A stretch of DNA of 64,000 nucleotides from Phaeobacter sp. G2. GTDB lineage: Bacteria > Pseudomonadota > Alphaproteobacteria > Rhodobacterales > Rhodobacteraceae. Under the pieces are notes generated by a model. It had not been told where the DNA came from. It saw only the letters and a list, made by a program, of their open reading frames with translations, and did no database searches. The position numbers and the translations under genes are program-made. The stretch spans positions 1,054,001 to 1,118,000 of the forward strand of contig CP104100.1 of assembly GCA_025163595.1 (NCBI GenBank), given 5' to 3'. Shown piece by piece: positions 53,947-62,938 of this stretch; the stretch's first letter is position 1; each line of letters starts with the position of its first letter.

Positions 53947-55398
53947 TTAGGTGTCGTCGGCGGTGTTTCCCTCGGCCTCGGCTGCCGATCCATCCGCACT
54001 GGGAGGCGCGCCCTTGTCCCATTCGCCACTGACAGTTTGGCCGCTGACATAGGTCATGGTGCCGGCCCCCTGGCGTTTGCCGTTCACAAAGCTGCCGACG
54101 TAGACATCTCCGGTGGCATAGGTGGCAGTGCCTGAGCCGGTGATCTTGCCTTCGCTCCAGTCGCCTTCATAGGTAAAGCCGTTGGGCATCTCGATCTTGC
54201 CCTTGCCATGGCGCTGGCTGTTCACGAAGCTACCGCTGTAAATCGAGCCATCCGCATAGGTGACGCGGGCCTCGCCGTGGCGCTGCCCATCCTTCCAGCC
54301 GCCATCATAGCGATAGCCGCTGGCGTCCGTCATGACGCCCTGACCATGGTTGCGGGCATTCTGAAACGCGCCCGTGTAGGTGACCCCATTGGGGTAGGTG
54401 GCGGTGCCATTGCCTTCGATCACTCCGGCAATCCAGTCGCCTTCATAGGTCGAGCCATCCGGATAGGTGATTTTGCCGGTGCCATGGGACAGATCATCCT
54501 GAAACTGCCCCACATAGACCGAGCCATCGGGATAGGTGACGCGGCCGTTGCCCTCGATCTGGCCGGCCAGCCAGTCGCCGGTATAGGTATAGCCATCGGT
54601 TTTGGTAAAGGTGCCGGTGCCGTGGCGCAGGTCATCCTGGAACATGCCTTCATAGACGTCGCCATTGGCATGGGTCTGGGTGCCAATCCCCTGGCGCCGC
54701 CCCTGGTCGAGCGGACCGGTGTAGACATCGCCGTTGGGCTGGGTGAGGGTGCCGGTGCCGTGCATCTGATTGTCGACCCACTCGCCTTCATAGTGCAGCC
54801 CGTCGGGCATCTGCAACGTGCCGGTGCCATGCAGCAAACCATCGACAATATCGCCCTGATAGGTGGCACCATCGGGATAGGTAATGGTGGCGGTCCCCTC
54901 TTTGCGACCTTCGATCCAATCCCCGTCGTATTCATAGCCGCCGGGGTTTTGCATTACCCCTTTGCCCTGGTGCTCCCCTTGAACAAAGCTGCCCTCATAG
55001 CGCACCCCATTGGCATAGACAGCGACGCCATGGCCATTGATGACGCCGGCCATCCATTCGCCCTCATAGGTGCCGCCGTCCGAGAGCGTGATCTTGCCCA
55101 GACCTTCGGGCTTTCCCTTGACGAACTCGCCTTCATAGACGGCGCCATTGGGAAAGCGTGCAACCCCCTGGCCGAGAATTTCCCCATCGACCCAGTCGCC
55201 AGAGTATTCATAGCCATTGGGCAGACGGTAGGTGCCGGTGCCATGCTGCACGCCGCCGCGGAAGGTGCCCTCATAGACCCCGCCGATTTCGTCCTCACTG
55301 GTGATGATGGTGCCATCCTGGGCCCAGAGGGGGCTGCCGGTGGCGCTGGCCAGGGTCAGAAAGGAAAGGATCGCAAGCGTTCTGCTATAACCGGTCAT
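53947..55398 (-). CDS. Exported MORN-repeat protein
   Basis: A 483-residue protein. A signal peptide (residues 1-26, ending PLWAQ) is followed by about eighteen 23-residue MORN repeats, residues about 38-455, each of form xYxGxWxxGxxxGxGxxxxPxG, for example YEYDGDW, STYEGDW and FTYEGDW starts. A degenerate repeat and a short acidic tail (AEAEGNTADDT) end it. MORN repeats form elongated beta-hairpin meanders and often contact membranes or proteins. ATG at 55398 follows AGAGG; the frame continues upstream to 56370 but only as antisense of nadE. The role is unknown. Confidence 0.9.
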   Translation of the reverse strand: MTGYSRTLAILSFLTLASATGSPLWAQDGTIITSEDEIGGVYEGTFRGGVQHGTGTYRLPNGYEYSGDWVDGEILGQGVARFPNGAVYEGEFVKGKPEGLGKITLSDGGTYEGEWMAGVINGHGVAVYANGVRYEGSFVQGEHQGKGVMQNPGGYEYDGDWIEGRKEGTATITYPDGATYQGDIVDGLLHGTGTLQMPDGLHYEGEWVDNQMHGTGTLTQPNGDVYTGPLDQGRRQGIGTQTHANGDVYEGMFQDDLRHGTGTFTKTDGYTYTGDWLAGQIEGNGRVTYPDGSVYVGQFQDDLSHGTGKITYPDGSTYEGDWIAGVIEGNGTATYPNGVTYTGAFQNARNHGQGVMTDASGYRYDGGWKDGQRHGEARVTYADGSIYSGSFVNSQRHGKGKIEMPNGFTYEGDWSEGKITGSGTATYATGDVYVGSFVNGKRQGAGTMTYVSGQTVSGEWDKGAPPSADGSAAEAEGNTADDT

Positions 55399-55593
55399 AA
55401 AAACCTCTGTCTTACCTGTGCCAGTCTGAAACCAGCGCGGGATTTGCGTTTGCCAATGGGTGACTTGTGGGCGACTTGCTAGGAAACTAAGCGAGCAACA
55501 CGCGTGTCGCAATGTCTTTTGCACTCGGCCCTTTTCCTTGGCTCCTGATCTGATAAACGACTGGGAACATGTTTTGCAAAGGGCTTGTGCAGA

Positions 55594-57252
55594 ATGGCTG
55601 ATCGTTTCCGGGTGACACTGGCGCAAATGAATCCCACCGTCGGGGATCTTGTTGGCAATGCTGCAAAGGCGCGGACGGCCTGGGCCGAGGGGCGCAAGGC
55701 CGGTGCCGATCTGGTGGCGCTGCCGGAGATGTTTCTGACCGGCTATAACACCCAGGATCTGGTGATGAGGCCAGTGTTCCAACAGGCCGCTATGGCCGCC
55801 GCCGAACAGCTGGCACAGGACTGCGCTGATGGTCCGGCGCTGGCAATTGGCTGCCCCTGGGTCGACGGGGATAAGCTCTTTAATGCCTATTTGATCCTCA
55901 AGGACGGCAAGATTTCTTCGCAGTGTCTGAAGCACCATTTGCCCAATGAAACCGTGTTTGACGAGGTGCGGATTTTTGATGTGGGGCCTCTGGGCGGTCC
56001 TTATGCGGTGGGCGATACCCGCATTGGCTCGCCGATCTGCGAAGATGGCTGGCACGAGGACGTGGCGGAAACCCTGGAAGAGACCGGCGCAGAATTCCTG
56101 CTGATTCCCAATGGCTCGCCCTATTACCGCAACAAGATGGAAGTGCGGCAGAATCACATGGTGGCCCGCGCGGTAGAAACCGGCCTGCCGGTGATCTATC
56201 TCAATCTGGTTGGCGGTCAGGATGACCAGGTCTTTGATGGCGGCACATTTGTGTTGAATCCCGGCGGGGCTCTGGCGCTGCAAATGCCGGTGTTTGACGA
56301 GGCAATAACCCAGCTGGATCTGCAGCGCACCCCTGAAGGTTGGCGCGCTGTTGAGGGCGAAAAGGCCCATCTGCCCGATGAATGGGAGCAGGACTATCGC
56401 ACCATGGTCGAATCCTTACGTGACTACATGGGTAAGACCGGGTTCAAGAAGGCGCTGTTGGGGCTGTCGGGCGGGGTGGATTCCGCCATTGTTGCCGCCA
56501 TTGCCGTGGATGCGATTGGCGCCGAAAATGTGCGCTGTGTGATGCTGCCCTCTGAATACACCAGCCGGGAATCGCTGGATGACGCCGAGGCCGTGGCCGA
56601 AGCCCTGGGGGTGCATTACGATTATGTGCCCATTACCGAAGGCCGCAGTGCCATCTCAAACACGCTGGCGCCGCTGTTTGCCGGGCGCGATGAAGACCTC
56701 ACCGAGGAAAACATCCAGTCCCGCCTGCGGGGGCTGTTGCTGATGGCGATGTCGAACAAGTTTGGCGAGATGCTGCTCACCACCGGCAACAAATCCGAAG
56801 TGGCCGTTGGCTATGCGACCATTTATGGCGACATGAACGGTGGCTACAACCCGATCAAGGATCTCTATAAAACCCGGGTGTTTGAAACCTGCCGCTGGCG
56901 CAATGGCAATCACCGGCCCTGGATGATGGGCCCGGCAGGTGAGGTGATCCGCCCCAATGTGATCGACAAGCCGCCCTCGGCTGAATTGCGCGACGACCAG
57001 AAAGACAGCGATAGCCTGCCGGACTACCCCGAGCTGGACGCCATTCTGGAGATTCTGGTCGATCAGGACGGCTCAATCGCGGATTGTGTGGCCAAAGGTT
57101 TCGCGCGCGAAACAGCAAAGCGGGTCGAGCATCTGATTTATATCAGTGAATACAAACGCTTTCAGTCGGCCCCGGGTGCACGGCTGTCTCCACGGGCCTT
57201 TTGGCTTGATCGGCGCTACCCTATTGTCAATCGTTTTCGTGACTCTTCTTAA
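55594..57252 (+). CDS. nadE: Glutamine-dependent NAD+ synthase
   Basis: A 552-residue two-domain enzyme. The N-terminal nitrilase-type glutaminase has the triad Glu in ALPEMFLTGY near 45, Lys in LKHHLPNETVF near 113, and Cys in SPICEDGWHED near 147. The synthetase domain has the ATP loop LGLSGGVDSAIVAAIA near 290, LTTGNKSEVAVGYATIYGDMNGGYNP near 400 and RETAKRVEHLIYISEYKRFQSAPG near 510. ATG at 55594 with AAGGG upstream; an ATG nine bases earlier is less likely. Confidence 0.95.
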   Translation: MADRFRVTLAQMNPTVGDLVGNAAKARTAWAEGRKAGADLVALPEMFLTGYNTQDLVMRPVFQQAAMAAAEQLAQDCADGPALAIGCPWVDGDKLFNAYLILKDGKISSQCLKHHLPNETVFDEVRIFDVGPLGGPYAVGDTRIGSPICEDGWHEDVAETLEETGAEFLLIPNGSPYYRNKMEVRQNHMVARAVETGLPVIYLNLVGGQDDQVFDGGTFVLNPGGALALQMPVFDEAITQLDLQRTPEGWRAVEGEKAHLPDEWEQDYRTMVESLRDYMGKTGFKKALLGLSGGVDSAIVAAIAVDAIGAENVRCVMLPSEYTSRESLDDAEAVAEALGVHYDYVPITEGRSAISNTLAPLFAGRDEDLTEENIQSRLRGLLLMAMSNKFGEMLLTTGNKSEVAVGYATIYGDMNGGYNPIKDLYKTRVFETCRWRNGNHRPWMMGPAGEVIRPNVIDKPPSAELRDDQKDSDSLPDYPELDAILEILVDQDGSIADCVAKGFARETAKRVEHLIYISEYKRFQSAPGARLSPRAFWLDRRYPIVNRFRDSS

Positions 57253-57447
57253 CTATTATATTGAGACCAGGCCGCGCGATCTTGGTGCTTTGGCACCTGA
57301 TTTGGCCTGATTTTATTCGCTTCACACAAAAAGCTATGTCCCAAGAGTGCCAACCATGCGTCCGAAAAATCACATTTTGTTCCCGGCCTGCCGGGGGGCT
57401 GTTTTGTCCTCTGGACCAAAAGCCAGCGGCGCGGCATAGACCATCTC

Positions 57448-58758
57448 ATGCCTGGACCTAAGCTGCCCTATTTCCAAGCCGATCTTGCCCTGCCCAAACG
57501 CGTTGATGCGGTTGTTGTTGGGGGGGGGATCATTGGTGCCTCGACGGCACTTGAACTGGCCGAGCGCGGGGTTTCCGTGTTGCTGTGCGAAAAGGGTCAG
57601 ATTGCAGGCGAGCAGAGTTCACGCAATTGGGGCTGGGTGCGGATTTCCCAGCGAGACCCGCGCGAGCTGCCACTGATGGCAGAGGCGATGAAACTCTGGG
57701 AGGGGCTGGAGGCCCGCACTGGCCATCCCACTGGCTATCAGCGCTCTGGTATTCTCTACACTGCCGAAAGCGGCCGCGAAGAGGCAAAGCTGGAAGCCTG
57801 GGCACCGCATCTGGCGGCGCTGGACCTGCCGGGGCAAATGCTGCGTGGTGATCTGCTGAAGCCGGTGATGCCCGGATATCAGGGCAAAGTGATCTCCGGC
57901 TACTACACCCCGCTTGATGGGCGTGCCGAGCCGCAATTGGCCACCCATGCCATTGCGCGGGCAGCACAGGCCGCAGGGGCCAAGGTGATGACGGAATGCG
58001 CGGTGCGCGCGGTTGAAACCGAAGCGGGGCGGGTCAGCAGCGTGATCACCGAACGGGGGCGGGTGGCCTGTTCGGCTGTGGTGGTCGCGGGCGGCGCCTG
58101 GTCGCGGCTGTTTCTGGGCAACGCGGGGGTCTCTCTGCCGCAGCTCAAGGTCTTGAATTCCGTGCTGCGGACCTCGGCGGTTCAGGATGGGCCGGGAACC
58201 GCGATCTGGAGCAATGGCTTTTCGCTGCGCAAGCGGCTGGATGGCGGCTATACCATTGCCAATGGCACAGAAAACATCGTCGATATTGTTCCCGATACGC
58301 TGCGCCTGGGGCTGAAATTCCTTCCCAGTTATCTGCAGGAATGGCGCTCGCTTCAGCTGCGTCTCACGGGGTCGGGCCGGTGGCGCGAAGAGGCTGCACA
58401 GGACCGGCGCTGGACGCCACAACAGACCACGCCATTTGAAAACGCCCGGGTGCTTGATCCTGCACCGTCGCAAAAGGCGATCAAACAGGGCTGGGAAGCG
58501 GCGCAAAGGGCCTTTCCGGTATTGCAAGGTGCCGATGTGGTGCAGAGCTGGGGCGGGATGATTGATGTCACCCCGGATGCGGTGCCCGTGATTTCGCAGG
58601 TGGATGATCTGCCCGGGTTGTTTGTCTCCACCGGATACAGCGGCCATGGGTTTGGCATCGGTCCGGCGGCGGGACGTCTGACAGCGGATCTGGTCACCGG
58701 GGATGCGCCCGTGGTGGACCCGTATGAATTCCGCCTGTCGCGGTTTTGGAAAAAATAG
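57448..58758 (+). CDS. FAD-dependent amino acid/glycine oxidase family protein (DadA-like)
   Basis: A 436-residue flavoenzyme. The Rossmann motif is DAVVVGGGIIGASTALELAERGVSVLLCEKG near residues 20-50, and EQSSRNWGWVRISQRDPRELPL follows. The C-terminal GLFVSTGYSGHGFGIGPAAGRLTADLVTG is the second FAD contact typical of the DAO family. It oxidises an amine or amino acid; which one cannot be told. ATG at 57448. A terminator follows. Confidence 0.9.
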   Translation: MPGPKLPYFQADLALPKRVDAVVVGGGIIGASTALELAERGVSVLLCEKGQIAGEQSSRNWGWVRISQRDPRELPLMAEAMKLWEGLEARTGHPTGYQRSGILYTAESGREEAKLEAWAPHLAALDLPGQMLRGDLLKPVMPGYQGKVISGYYTPLDGRAEPQLATHAIARAAQAAGAKVMTECAVRAVETEAGRVSSVITERGRVACSAVVVAGGAWSRLFLGNAGVSLPQLKVLNSVLRTSAVQDGPGTAIWSNGFSLRKRLDGGYTIANGTENIVDIVPDTLRLGLKFLPSYLQEWRSLQLRLTGSGRWREEAAQDRRWTPQQTTPFENARVLDPAPSQKAIKQGWEAAQRAFPVLQGADVVQSWGGMIDVTPDAVPVISQVDDLPGLFVSTGYSGHGFGIGPAAGRLTADLVTGDAPVVDPYEFRLSRFWKK

Positions 58759-58761
58759 ATC

Positions 58762-58802
58762 AGGAGCTGCCACGGCGTTTGCGCGGCAGCTCCTTTCGTT
58801 TT
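58762..58802. terminator. Bidirectional terminator between oxidoreductase and metallo-hydrolase genes
   Basis: AGGAGCTGCC (58762-58771) pairs with GGCAGCTCCT (58785-58794) as ten base pairs, followed by TTCGTTTT on the right and by a T-rich stretch on the left-reading strand. It serves two convergent genes. Confidence 0.8.
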
Positions 58803-58821
58803 ATCCGAGTTTTGTTTGGGT

Positions 58822-59754
58822 TTAGCCCATCATCTGATAGCTGACAGGCACAAAGCGGAAACCGGAGCCGCGTGTTTCCACATAGCCGGCCGCCGGAAAG
58901 GGCATGTGGTAGCCGATCATCGGCGTGCGGGTGCTGGCGAGCATATCGAGGATTTTCCGCCGCGCGCCGGTCGCGGCCTCTTTGTCCATGTCGAACTTCA
59001 CCTCCCAGTCCGGGTGGGCAAAGGACCAGACATAGTGATTGGCCAGATCTGCGGTCAGCATCAGCTGCTGCCCGCCGCTGTCAAGCATGTAACCCATATG
59101 GCCGGGGGTATGGCCAAAGCTGGCCACCGCGCTGATCCCGGAAGCAACCGAGCCGCCATCCTCCAGAAACGAGAGCTTTTCGGCAAACGGTGTCACTTTC
59201 TTGGCCATCAGATCGCCTATGCGGTTGCCTTCTGCCTGTGTGCCCCAGAAATCAAACTCCTGACGCCCGGTGATATAGCGCGCCTTTGAGAAGGTTTCTG
59301 CCCCCGCCGTGGTCATGCCACCGATATGATCCGGGTGCATATGGGTGAGCACAACCACGTCGATATCCTTCGGGGTCAGGCCCACCTCGGCCAGCGCCAT
59401 CTGAATGCCGCCCTGGCCCAGGCCGGTATCAAACAGGATCTTCTCTTGACCAGTGTCGACAAGTGTTGGGGTAAAGAAGAACTGCGCCACGTCGGTGGGA
59501 ATGAAGTTCTGGGCCGAGGTGGCGGCGAACTCGGCATCACTGGCACCGCCGCCAAAAATCGGCTGCGGGTTTTCGACGGGTCGGCTGCCGTCCAGCAATG
59601 TGGTGACGGTAAAGTCGCCAAGTTTGAAGCTGCGCGTGTGGGACGCGGGCGCTTTGGCCAGCTCGGCGCTGGCACTGGCGCTGCGGGCGGTTGCGGCCAG
59701 CGGCAGGGCTGCGGCGGCGGTCAGGGCGGTGCGGCGGGTGAATTTTACGGTCAT
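58822..59754 (-). CDS. MBL-fold metallo-hydrolase, Tat-exported
   Basis: A 310-residue protein. The signal has a twin-arginine start, KFTRRTALTAAAALPLAATARSASA. The metal motif HMHPDHIGG lies near residue 135, with further metal residues in SFGHTPGHMGYML near 220 and GYHMPFPAAGYV near 290. The family includes lactonases and related hydrolases; the substrate is unknown. ATG at 59754 has AAAGGA upstream; a longer reading to 59814 is not signal-like. Confidence 0.9.
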   Translation of the reverse strand: MTVKFTRRTALTAAAALPLAATARSASASAELAKAPASHTRSFKLGDFTVTTLLDGSRPVENPQPIFGGGASDAEFAATSAQNFIPTDVAQFFFTPTLVDTGQEKILFDTGLGQGGIQMALAEVGLTPKDIDVVVLTHMHPDHIGGMTTAGAETFSKARYITGRQEFDFWGTQAEGNRIGDLMAKKVTPFAEKLSFLEDGGSVASGISAVASFGHTPGHMGYMLDSGGQQLMLTADLANHYVWSFAHPDWEVKFDMDKEAATGARRKILDMLASTRTPMIGYHMPFPAAGYVETRGSGFRFVPVSYQMMG

Positions 59755-60107
59755 AGGGAAGTCCTTTCTGCCAAGGTGGCGATGGATTGGATGTCGCCGG
59801 TTTGGCGAATTCAAAGGGTCACTTGGAAGGTTCGCGTCTTGATCGTCGCTGAGAGCCTAGCCGAGCATGGCGCAAATCAAAGAGGTTTAAGGCAAACCTC
59901 ACGCAACTGTGTGTCGGCGTTTTAAGCGGGGGTGCCTTGTAGCTGGGTGTTTTATGGCTCGGGGCGCTGGCCTGTGGCGGGTTTAGTCGGGGCAAAGCAT
60001 GGCGCATATCTGCGGCGATTGCCGCGGCGAGGATGCGGTGCGGCAGGTGGCAAAAACTGGACAAAGCCAGCCCTATGTGAGATGGGCAGGGCAACAGGAG
60101 ATATCTA
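59755..60107. other. Divergent gap between metallo-hydrolase and gltX
   Basis: A 353-base gap with no convincing gene. It contains an inverted repeat GAGGTTT-aaggc-AAACCTC (59882-59900), of possible operator or hairpin use. AGGAGA stands eight bases before the gltX ATG. No clear promoter could be assigned. Confidence 0.4.
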
Positions 60108-61433
60108 ATGACAACCACTCGTTTTGCCCCGTCGCCCACTGGATATATCCACGTCGGCAATCTGCGCACCGCGCTGATGAATTTCTTGATCGCCCGCAAA
60201 GCCGGCGGAGAGTTCATTCTGCGTATTGATGACACCGACCCTGAGCGCTCGAAGGAAGAATATGTCGATGCGATCAAACAGGACCTGGAATGGCTGGGCC
60301 TGACCTGGGACCGGGTTGAGCGCCAGTCCGAACGGCTGGAACGCTATGTTGCTGCCGCGGATGAGCTGCGCAGCATTGGCCGCTTTTATGAGGCCTTTGA
60401 AACCCCAACCGAGCTGGACCTGAAGCGCAAGAAACAGCTGAACATGGGCAAGCCACCGGTCTATGACCGCGCAGCCCTGGCGTTGTCCGAGGATGAAAAA
60501 GCTGCCCTGCGGGCGGAACGCGGCGATGGTGTCTGGCGCTTTAAGCTGGACCATGAGCGTATAGAGTGGAAAGACGGCGTGCTGGGCGATATCTCGATTG
60601 ATGCCGCGTCGGTGTCCGACCCGGTACTGATCCGGGGCGATGGTCAGTTCCTGTATACCCTGGCATCGGTGGTGGATGACACCGAAATGGGCGTCACCCA
60701 TGTGGTGCGGGGATCGGACCATGTGACCAATACCGCCACTCAGATCCAGATCATCAAGGCGCTGGGCGGCGCGGTGCCCGAATTTGCTCATCACTCGTTG
60801 TTGACCGGCCCCCAGGGCGAAGCGCTGTCCAAACGGCTTGGCACCCTGGCGCTGCGCGACCTGCGCGAAGCAGGCGTGCAGCCCATGGCATTGCTGAGTC
60901 TGATGGCCCGGTTGGGGTCTTCGGATCCGGTTGAAGTGCGCGCTGAGATGGCGGAGCTGGTTGAGGGCTTTGACATCAACCGCTTTGGCGCGGCGCCCAC
61001 CAAGTTTGATGTGGAGGATCTGTATCCGCTGACCGCACGCTATTTGCAGTCGCTGACGCTGGACCAGGTGAAACCTCATGTAGAGGCCCTGGGCGTACCT
61101 GCAGACAAGCAAGAGGGCTTTTGGGCAATGGCCAAGGAAAACATCACCACGCTGAAAGATCTGCAGGGCTGGTGGGATCTGTGCCAAAACGGTGCCGCAC
61201 CGCTGATCGCCGATGAGGATGCGGAATTCATCGCTGAGGCGATGAAACTGCTGCCGGAAGGTCCCTATGATAATGAGAGCTGGAAGAGCTGGACCACCGC
61301 AGTGAAAGAGGCCACTGGCCGCAAGGGCAAGGGCTTGTTCATGCCGCTGCGCAAGGCGGTCACCGGGCGCGAGCGCGGACCAGACATGAGCGCGCTGTTG
61401 GCGCTGATGTCGGTTGTGCAAGCGCGCGGCTAA
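60108..61433 (+). CDS. gltX: Glutamyl-tRNA synthetase
   Basis: A 441-residue class I synthetase. The HIGH-type motif is PSPTGYIHVGNLRTALMNFL near 9-28, and the KMSKS-type loop is EALSKRLGTL near 240. FILRIDDTDPERSKEEY near 40 is the glutamate pocket. It is shorter than the 470-residue type and could be the second GltX of alphaproteobacteria; discrimination needs comparison with a paralogue. A terminator follows at 61489. Confidence 0.95.
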   Translation: MTTTRFAPSPTGYIHVGNLRTALMNFLIARKAGGEFILRIDDTDPERSKEEYVDAIKQDLEWLGLTWDRVERQSERLERYVAAADELRSIGRFYEAFETPTELDLKRKKQLNMGKPPVYDRAALALSEDEKAALRAERGDGVWRFKLDHERIEWKDGVLGDISIDAASVSDPVLIRGDGQFLYTLASVVDDTEMGVTHVVRGSDHVTNTATQIQIIKALGGAVPEFAHHSLLTGPQGEALSKRLGTLALRDLREAGVQPMALLSLMARLGSSDPVEVRAEMAELVEGFDINRFGAAPTKFDVEDLYPLTARYLQSLTLDQVKPHVEALGVPADKQEGFWAMAKENITTLKDLQGWWDLCQNGAAPLIADEDAEFIAEAMKLLPEGPYDNESWKSWTTAVKEATGRKGKGLFMPLRKAVTGRERGPDMSALLALMSVVQARG

Positions 61434-61488
61434 ATCGCGACAAACGACCTGGCAAACAACCTGGCTGGCGACAGCGCAACAAACAGCA

Positions 61489-61517
61489 GGCGACCCTGAA
61501 GGAGGGTCGCCTTTTTT
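61489..61517 (+). terminator. Intrinsic terminator of gltX
   Basis: GGCGACCCT (61489-61497) pairs with AGGGTCGCC (61503-61511) as nine base pairs with a five-base loop, followed by six T. It is a clear intrinsic terminator 56 bases past the gltX stop. Confidence 0.9.
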
Positions 61518-61535
61518 GTGCGCTGGGACAGGGAA

Positions 61536-61618
61536 GGGGGGGCTCCCGCCTGTTCAGCCCCATTCAAAGAATGGAACGACACAGTTGGGCCGCGCGCCGG
61601 GCCTTGCCCGGCGCGCGG
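61536..61618. repeat. GC-rich intergenic repeat element, copy B
   Basis: Opens with GGGGGGGCTCCCGCC (61536-61550), identical to copy A at 23384, then a small hairpin ATTC/GAAT, GTTGGGCC (61584-61591) and a thirteen-base-pair hairpin CCGCGCGCCGGGC-CTT-GCCCGGCGCGCGG (61590-61618). The order of parts is the same in both copies, while the hairpin sequences differ in length. Confidence 0.65.
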
Positions 61619-61675
61619 AGCGATTGTATCGCGCCTTTTGGGTGTGGCGGAACCTTGGCCTGCGGGGGAAAAGAG

Positions 61676-62245
61676 CTAGCTCAGCACCTGGGCGTTCAGC
61701 TGGGTCAGATGGCGGTCTACCAGCTGCTGCTCGGTGGCGGACAGAACCTGGTGGCGGGGATAGCGTGGCTGTTGCCGGTCGTTCAGGATAGGGGCGTCCC
61801 AGCCCGCAGTGCTGGCAAAAAACGCATCCACGCCCGCCGTACCAAAGACCTGCAGATGGCCCTGAACCACCACATCAAGGTAGCTCAGCAAGATGGGGTG
61901 GCGATGGCTGCCTTGGTTTTGCGCCTCTGTCGGCACCGCATAGAAGGAAATTTCGGTATGATCAGGCAGGGCATGGCGGACTTGTTGATCTGCGGGCAGG
62001 CGGTCATAGGCAAACTCGCGCGCGTCCAGCGCCTGCCAGTCGGCATTCGGGACGGCGGCGATCAACCCGTCGATTTCAACCTGCGGCGCGGGTTCGACGG
62101 TGAGAAAGGCCACATCACGCAGGGGGGTGTGGCACCAGCTGCGCCGCCAGCCGCGGAGCCGCGCGGGCTGTGGATCCAGGTAGTCGTGGGTGGCGGTGTT
62201 TACCAGGCTGCCATAGCCAAAGAAATAAGGAGGGTGGGGCATCAT
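61676..62245 (-). CDS. Gamma-glutamylcyclotransferase family protein
   Basis: A 189-residue protein of the AIG2/GGCT-like fold. The signature is YFFGYGSLVNTATHDYLDPQPARLRGWRR near the N terminus, followed by FLTVEPAPQVEIDGLIAAVPNADWQALDAREFAYDRL, which contains the expected catalytic glutamate region. These enzymes release 5-oxoproline from gamma-glutamyl peptides or act on related substrates. Start chosen is the ATG at 62245; a TTG 33 bases upstream and an ATG at 62242 are alternatives. It diverges from the NsrR-type gene. Confidence 0.85.
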   Translation of the reverse strand: MMPHPPYFFGYGSLVNTATHDYLDPQPARLRGWRRSWCHTPLRDVAFLTVEPAPQVEIDGLIAAVPNADWQALDAREFAYDRLPADQQVRHALPDHTEISFYAVPTEAQNQGSHRHPILLSYLDVVVQGHLQVFGTAGVDAFFASTAGWDAPILNDRQQPRYPRHQVLSATEQQLVDRHLTQLNAQVLS

Positions 62246-62278
62246 TTCATCGTCATTCCATTTTTGAAGCCGGGGCAA

Positions 62279-62292
62279 TTGATGTATGTCAA
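62279..62292. promoter_or_regulatory. FNR/NnrR-type site upstream of the Rrf2 regulator
   Basis: TTGATGTATGTCAA matches TTGAT-N4-ATCAA in nine of ten fixed positions. It lies 60-73 bases before the regulator's ATG, in the gap between the two divergent genes. It suggests control by an oxygen- or nitric-oxide-responsive CRP/FNR protein. Confidence 0.6.
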
Positions 62293-62351
62293 ACCGCTTT
62301 TTGCCGAGTTGTGCAATAAACCCCTAGCTGAAAGTAGCGGGAGCCAGGATT

Positions 62352-62831
62352 ATGCGCATTACAAAAAGGACCAATATCGCCGTCCGACTGCTGATGTATT
62401 GTGCAGCAAACGCGGATCGTTTGGTCACCAAGGCCGAGATCGCCGAGTGTTGCAATATCTCGGAAAACCATCTGGCCCAAGTCATCAACCAGCTGAGCCA
62501 GCTTGGCTACCTGCATACCCAGCGCGGGCGCAACGGCGGCATGACCCTGGGGCGTCAACCTGAACAGATCCAGATTGGCGAGGTGTTTCGCGATGTCGAA
62601 GGCGCGCTGCCAATGGTGGAGTGTTTTGCCGATGCTGATAACACCTGCCCGCTCTCCAGTGCCTGCCGCCTGAAGGTGGCGCTTGCGGATGCGGCACAGG
62701 CTTTTTATGCGTCGCTGGACGACATCACCCTGGAAGCGCTGATCTGCGAAAATCACGACCTGATGCGGATCTTGCAGCCGGTTGCCTGCGCAGGTTCCAC
62801 GACAGGTGTCGCGACGGCTGCAGCGGGCTAA
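62352..62831 (+). CDS. nsrR: Rrf2 family transcriptional regulator, NsrR type
   Basis: A 159-residue iron-sulfur regulator. The winged helix-turn-helix is MRITKRTNIAVRLLMYCAANADRLVTKAEIAECCNISENHLAQVINQLSQLGYLHTQRGRNGGMTLGR (1-70). The cluster-binding cysteines follow as C-x7-C-x5-C in ECFADADNTCPLSSACRLK near 95. NsrR senses nitric oxide by loss or nitrosylation of its cluster. Two further cysteines lie near the C terminus. GGGAG precedes the ATG. An FNR-type site lies upstream. Confidence 0.88.
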   Translation: MRITKRTNIAVRLLMYCAANADRLVTKAEIAECCNISENHLAQVINQLSQLGYLHTQRGRNGGMTLGRQPEQIQIGEVFRDVEGALPMVECFADADNTCPLSSACRLKVALADAAQAFYASLDDITLEALICENHDLMRILQPVACAGSTTGVATAAAG

Positions 62832-62938
62832 GCCTGGCAAAAACATGGCTGGCCAAGCCGGGCCTGATTTGGCCTGGGGGGGAATGGGCTTGGGGGGTAT
62901 CTGTTCCTGAAGGCAAAAGGCGCTTTCGCGCGCTTGCT

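Noticed and set aside
53718..54050. A 110-residue left-reading frame before the MORN gene end
   Set aside because: It overlaps the MORN coding end and has no family character; the leucine leader lies in a different place.
53947..55398. The regular 69-base period as a possible CRISPR or satellite array
   Set aside because: The repeats stay in frame and code for MORN units with varied third codon positions; there are no spacers.
55399..56370. Upstream extension of the MORN frame to 56370
   Set aside because: It runs antisense to nadE, and the signal peptide with its ribosome site begins at 55398.
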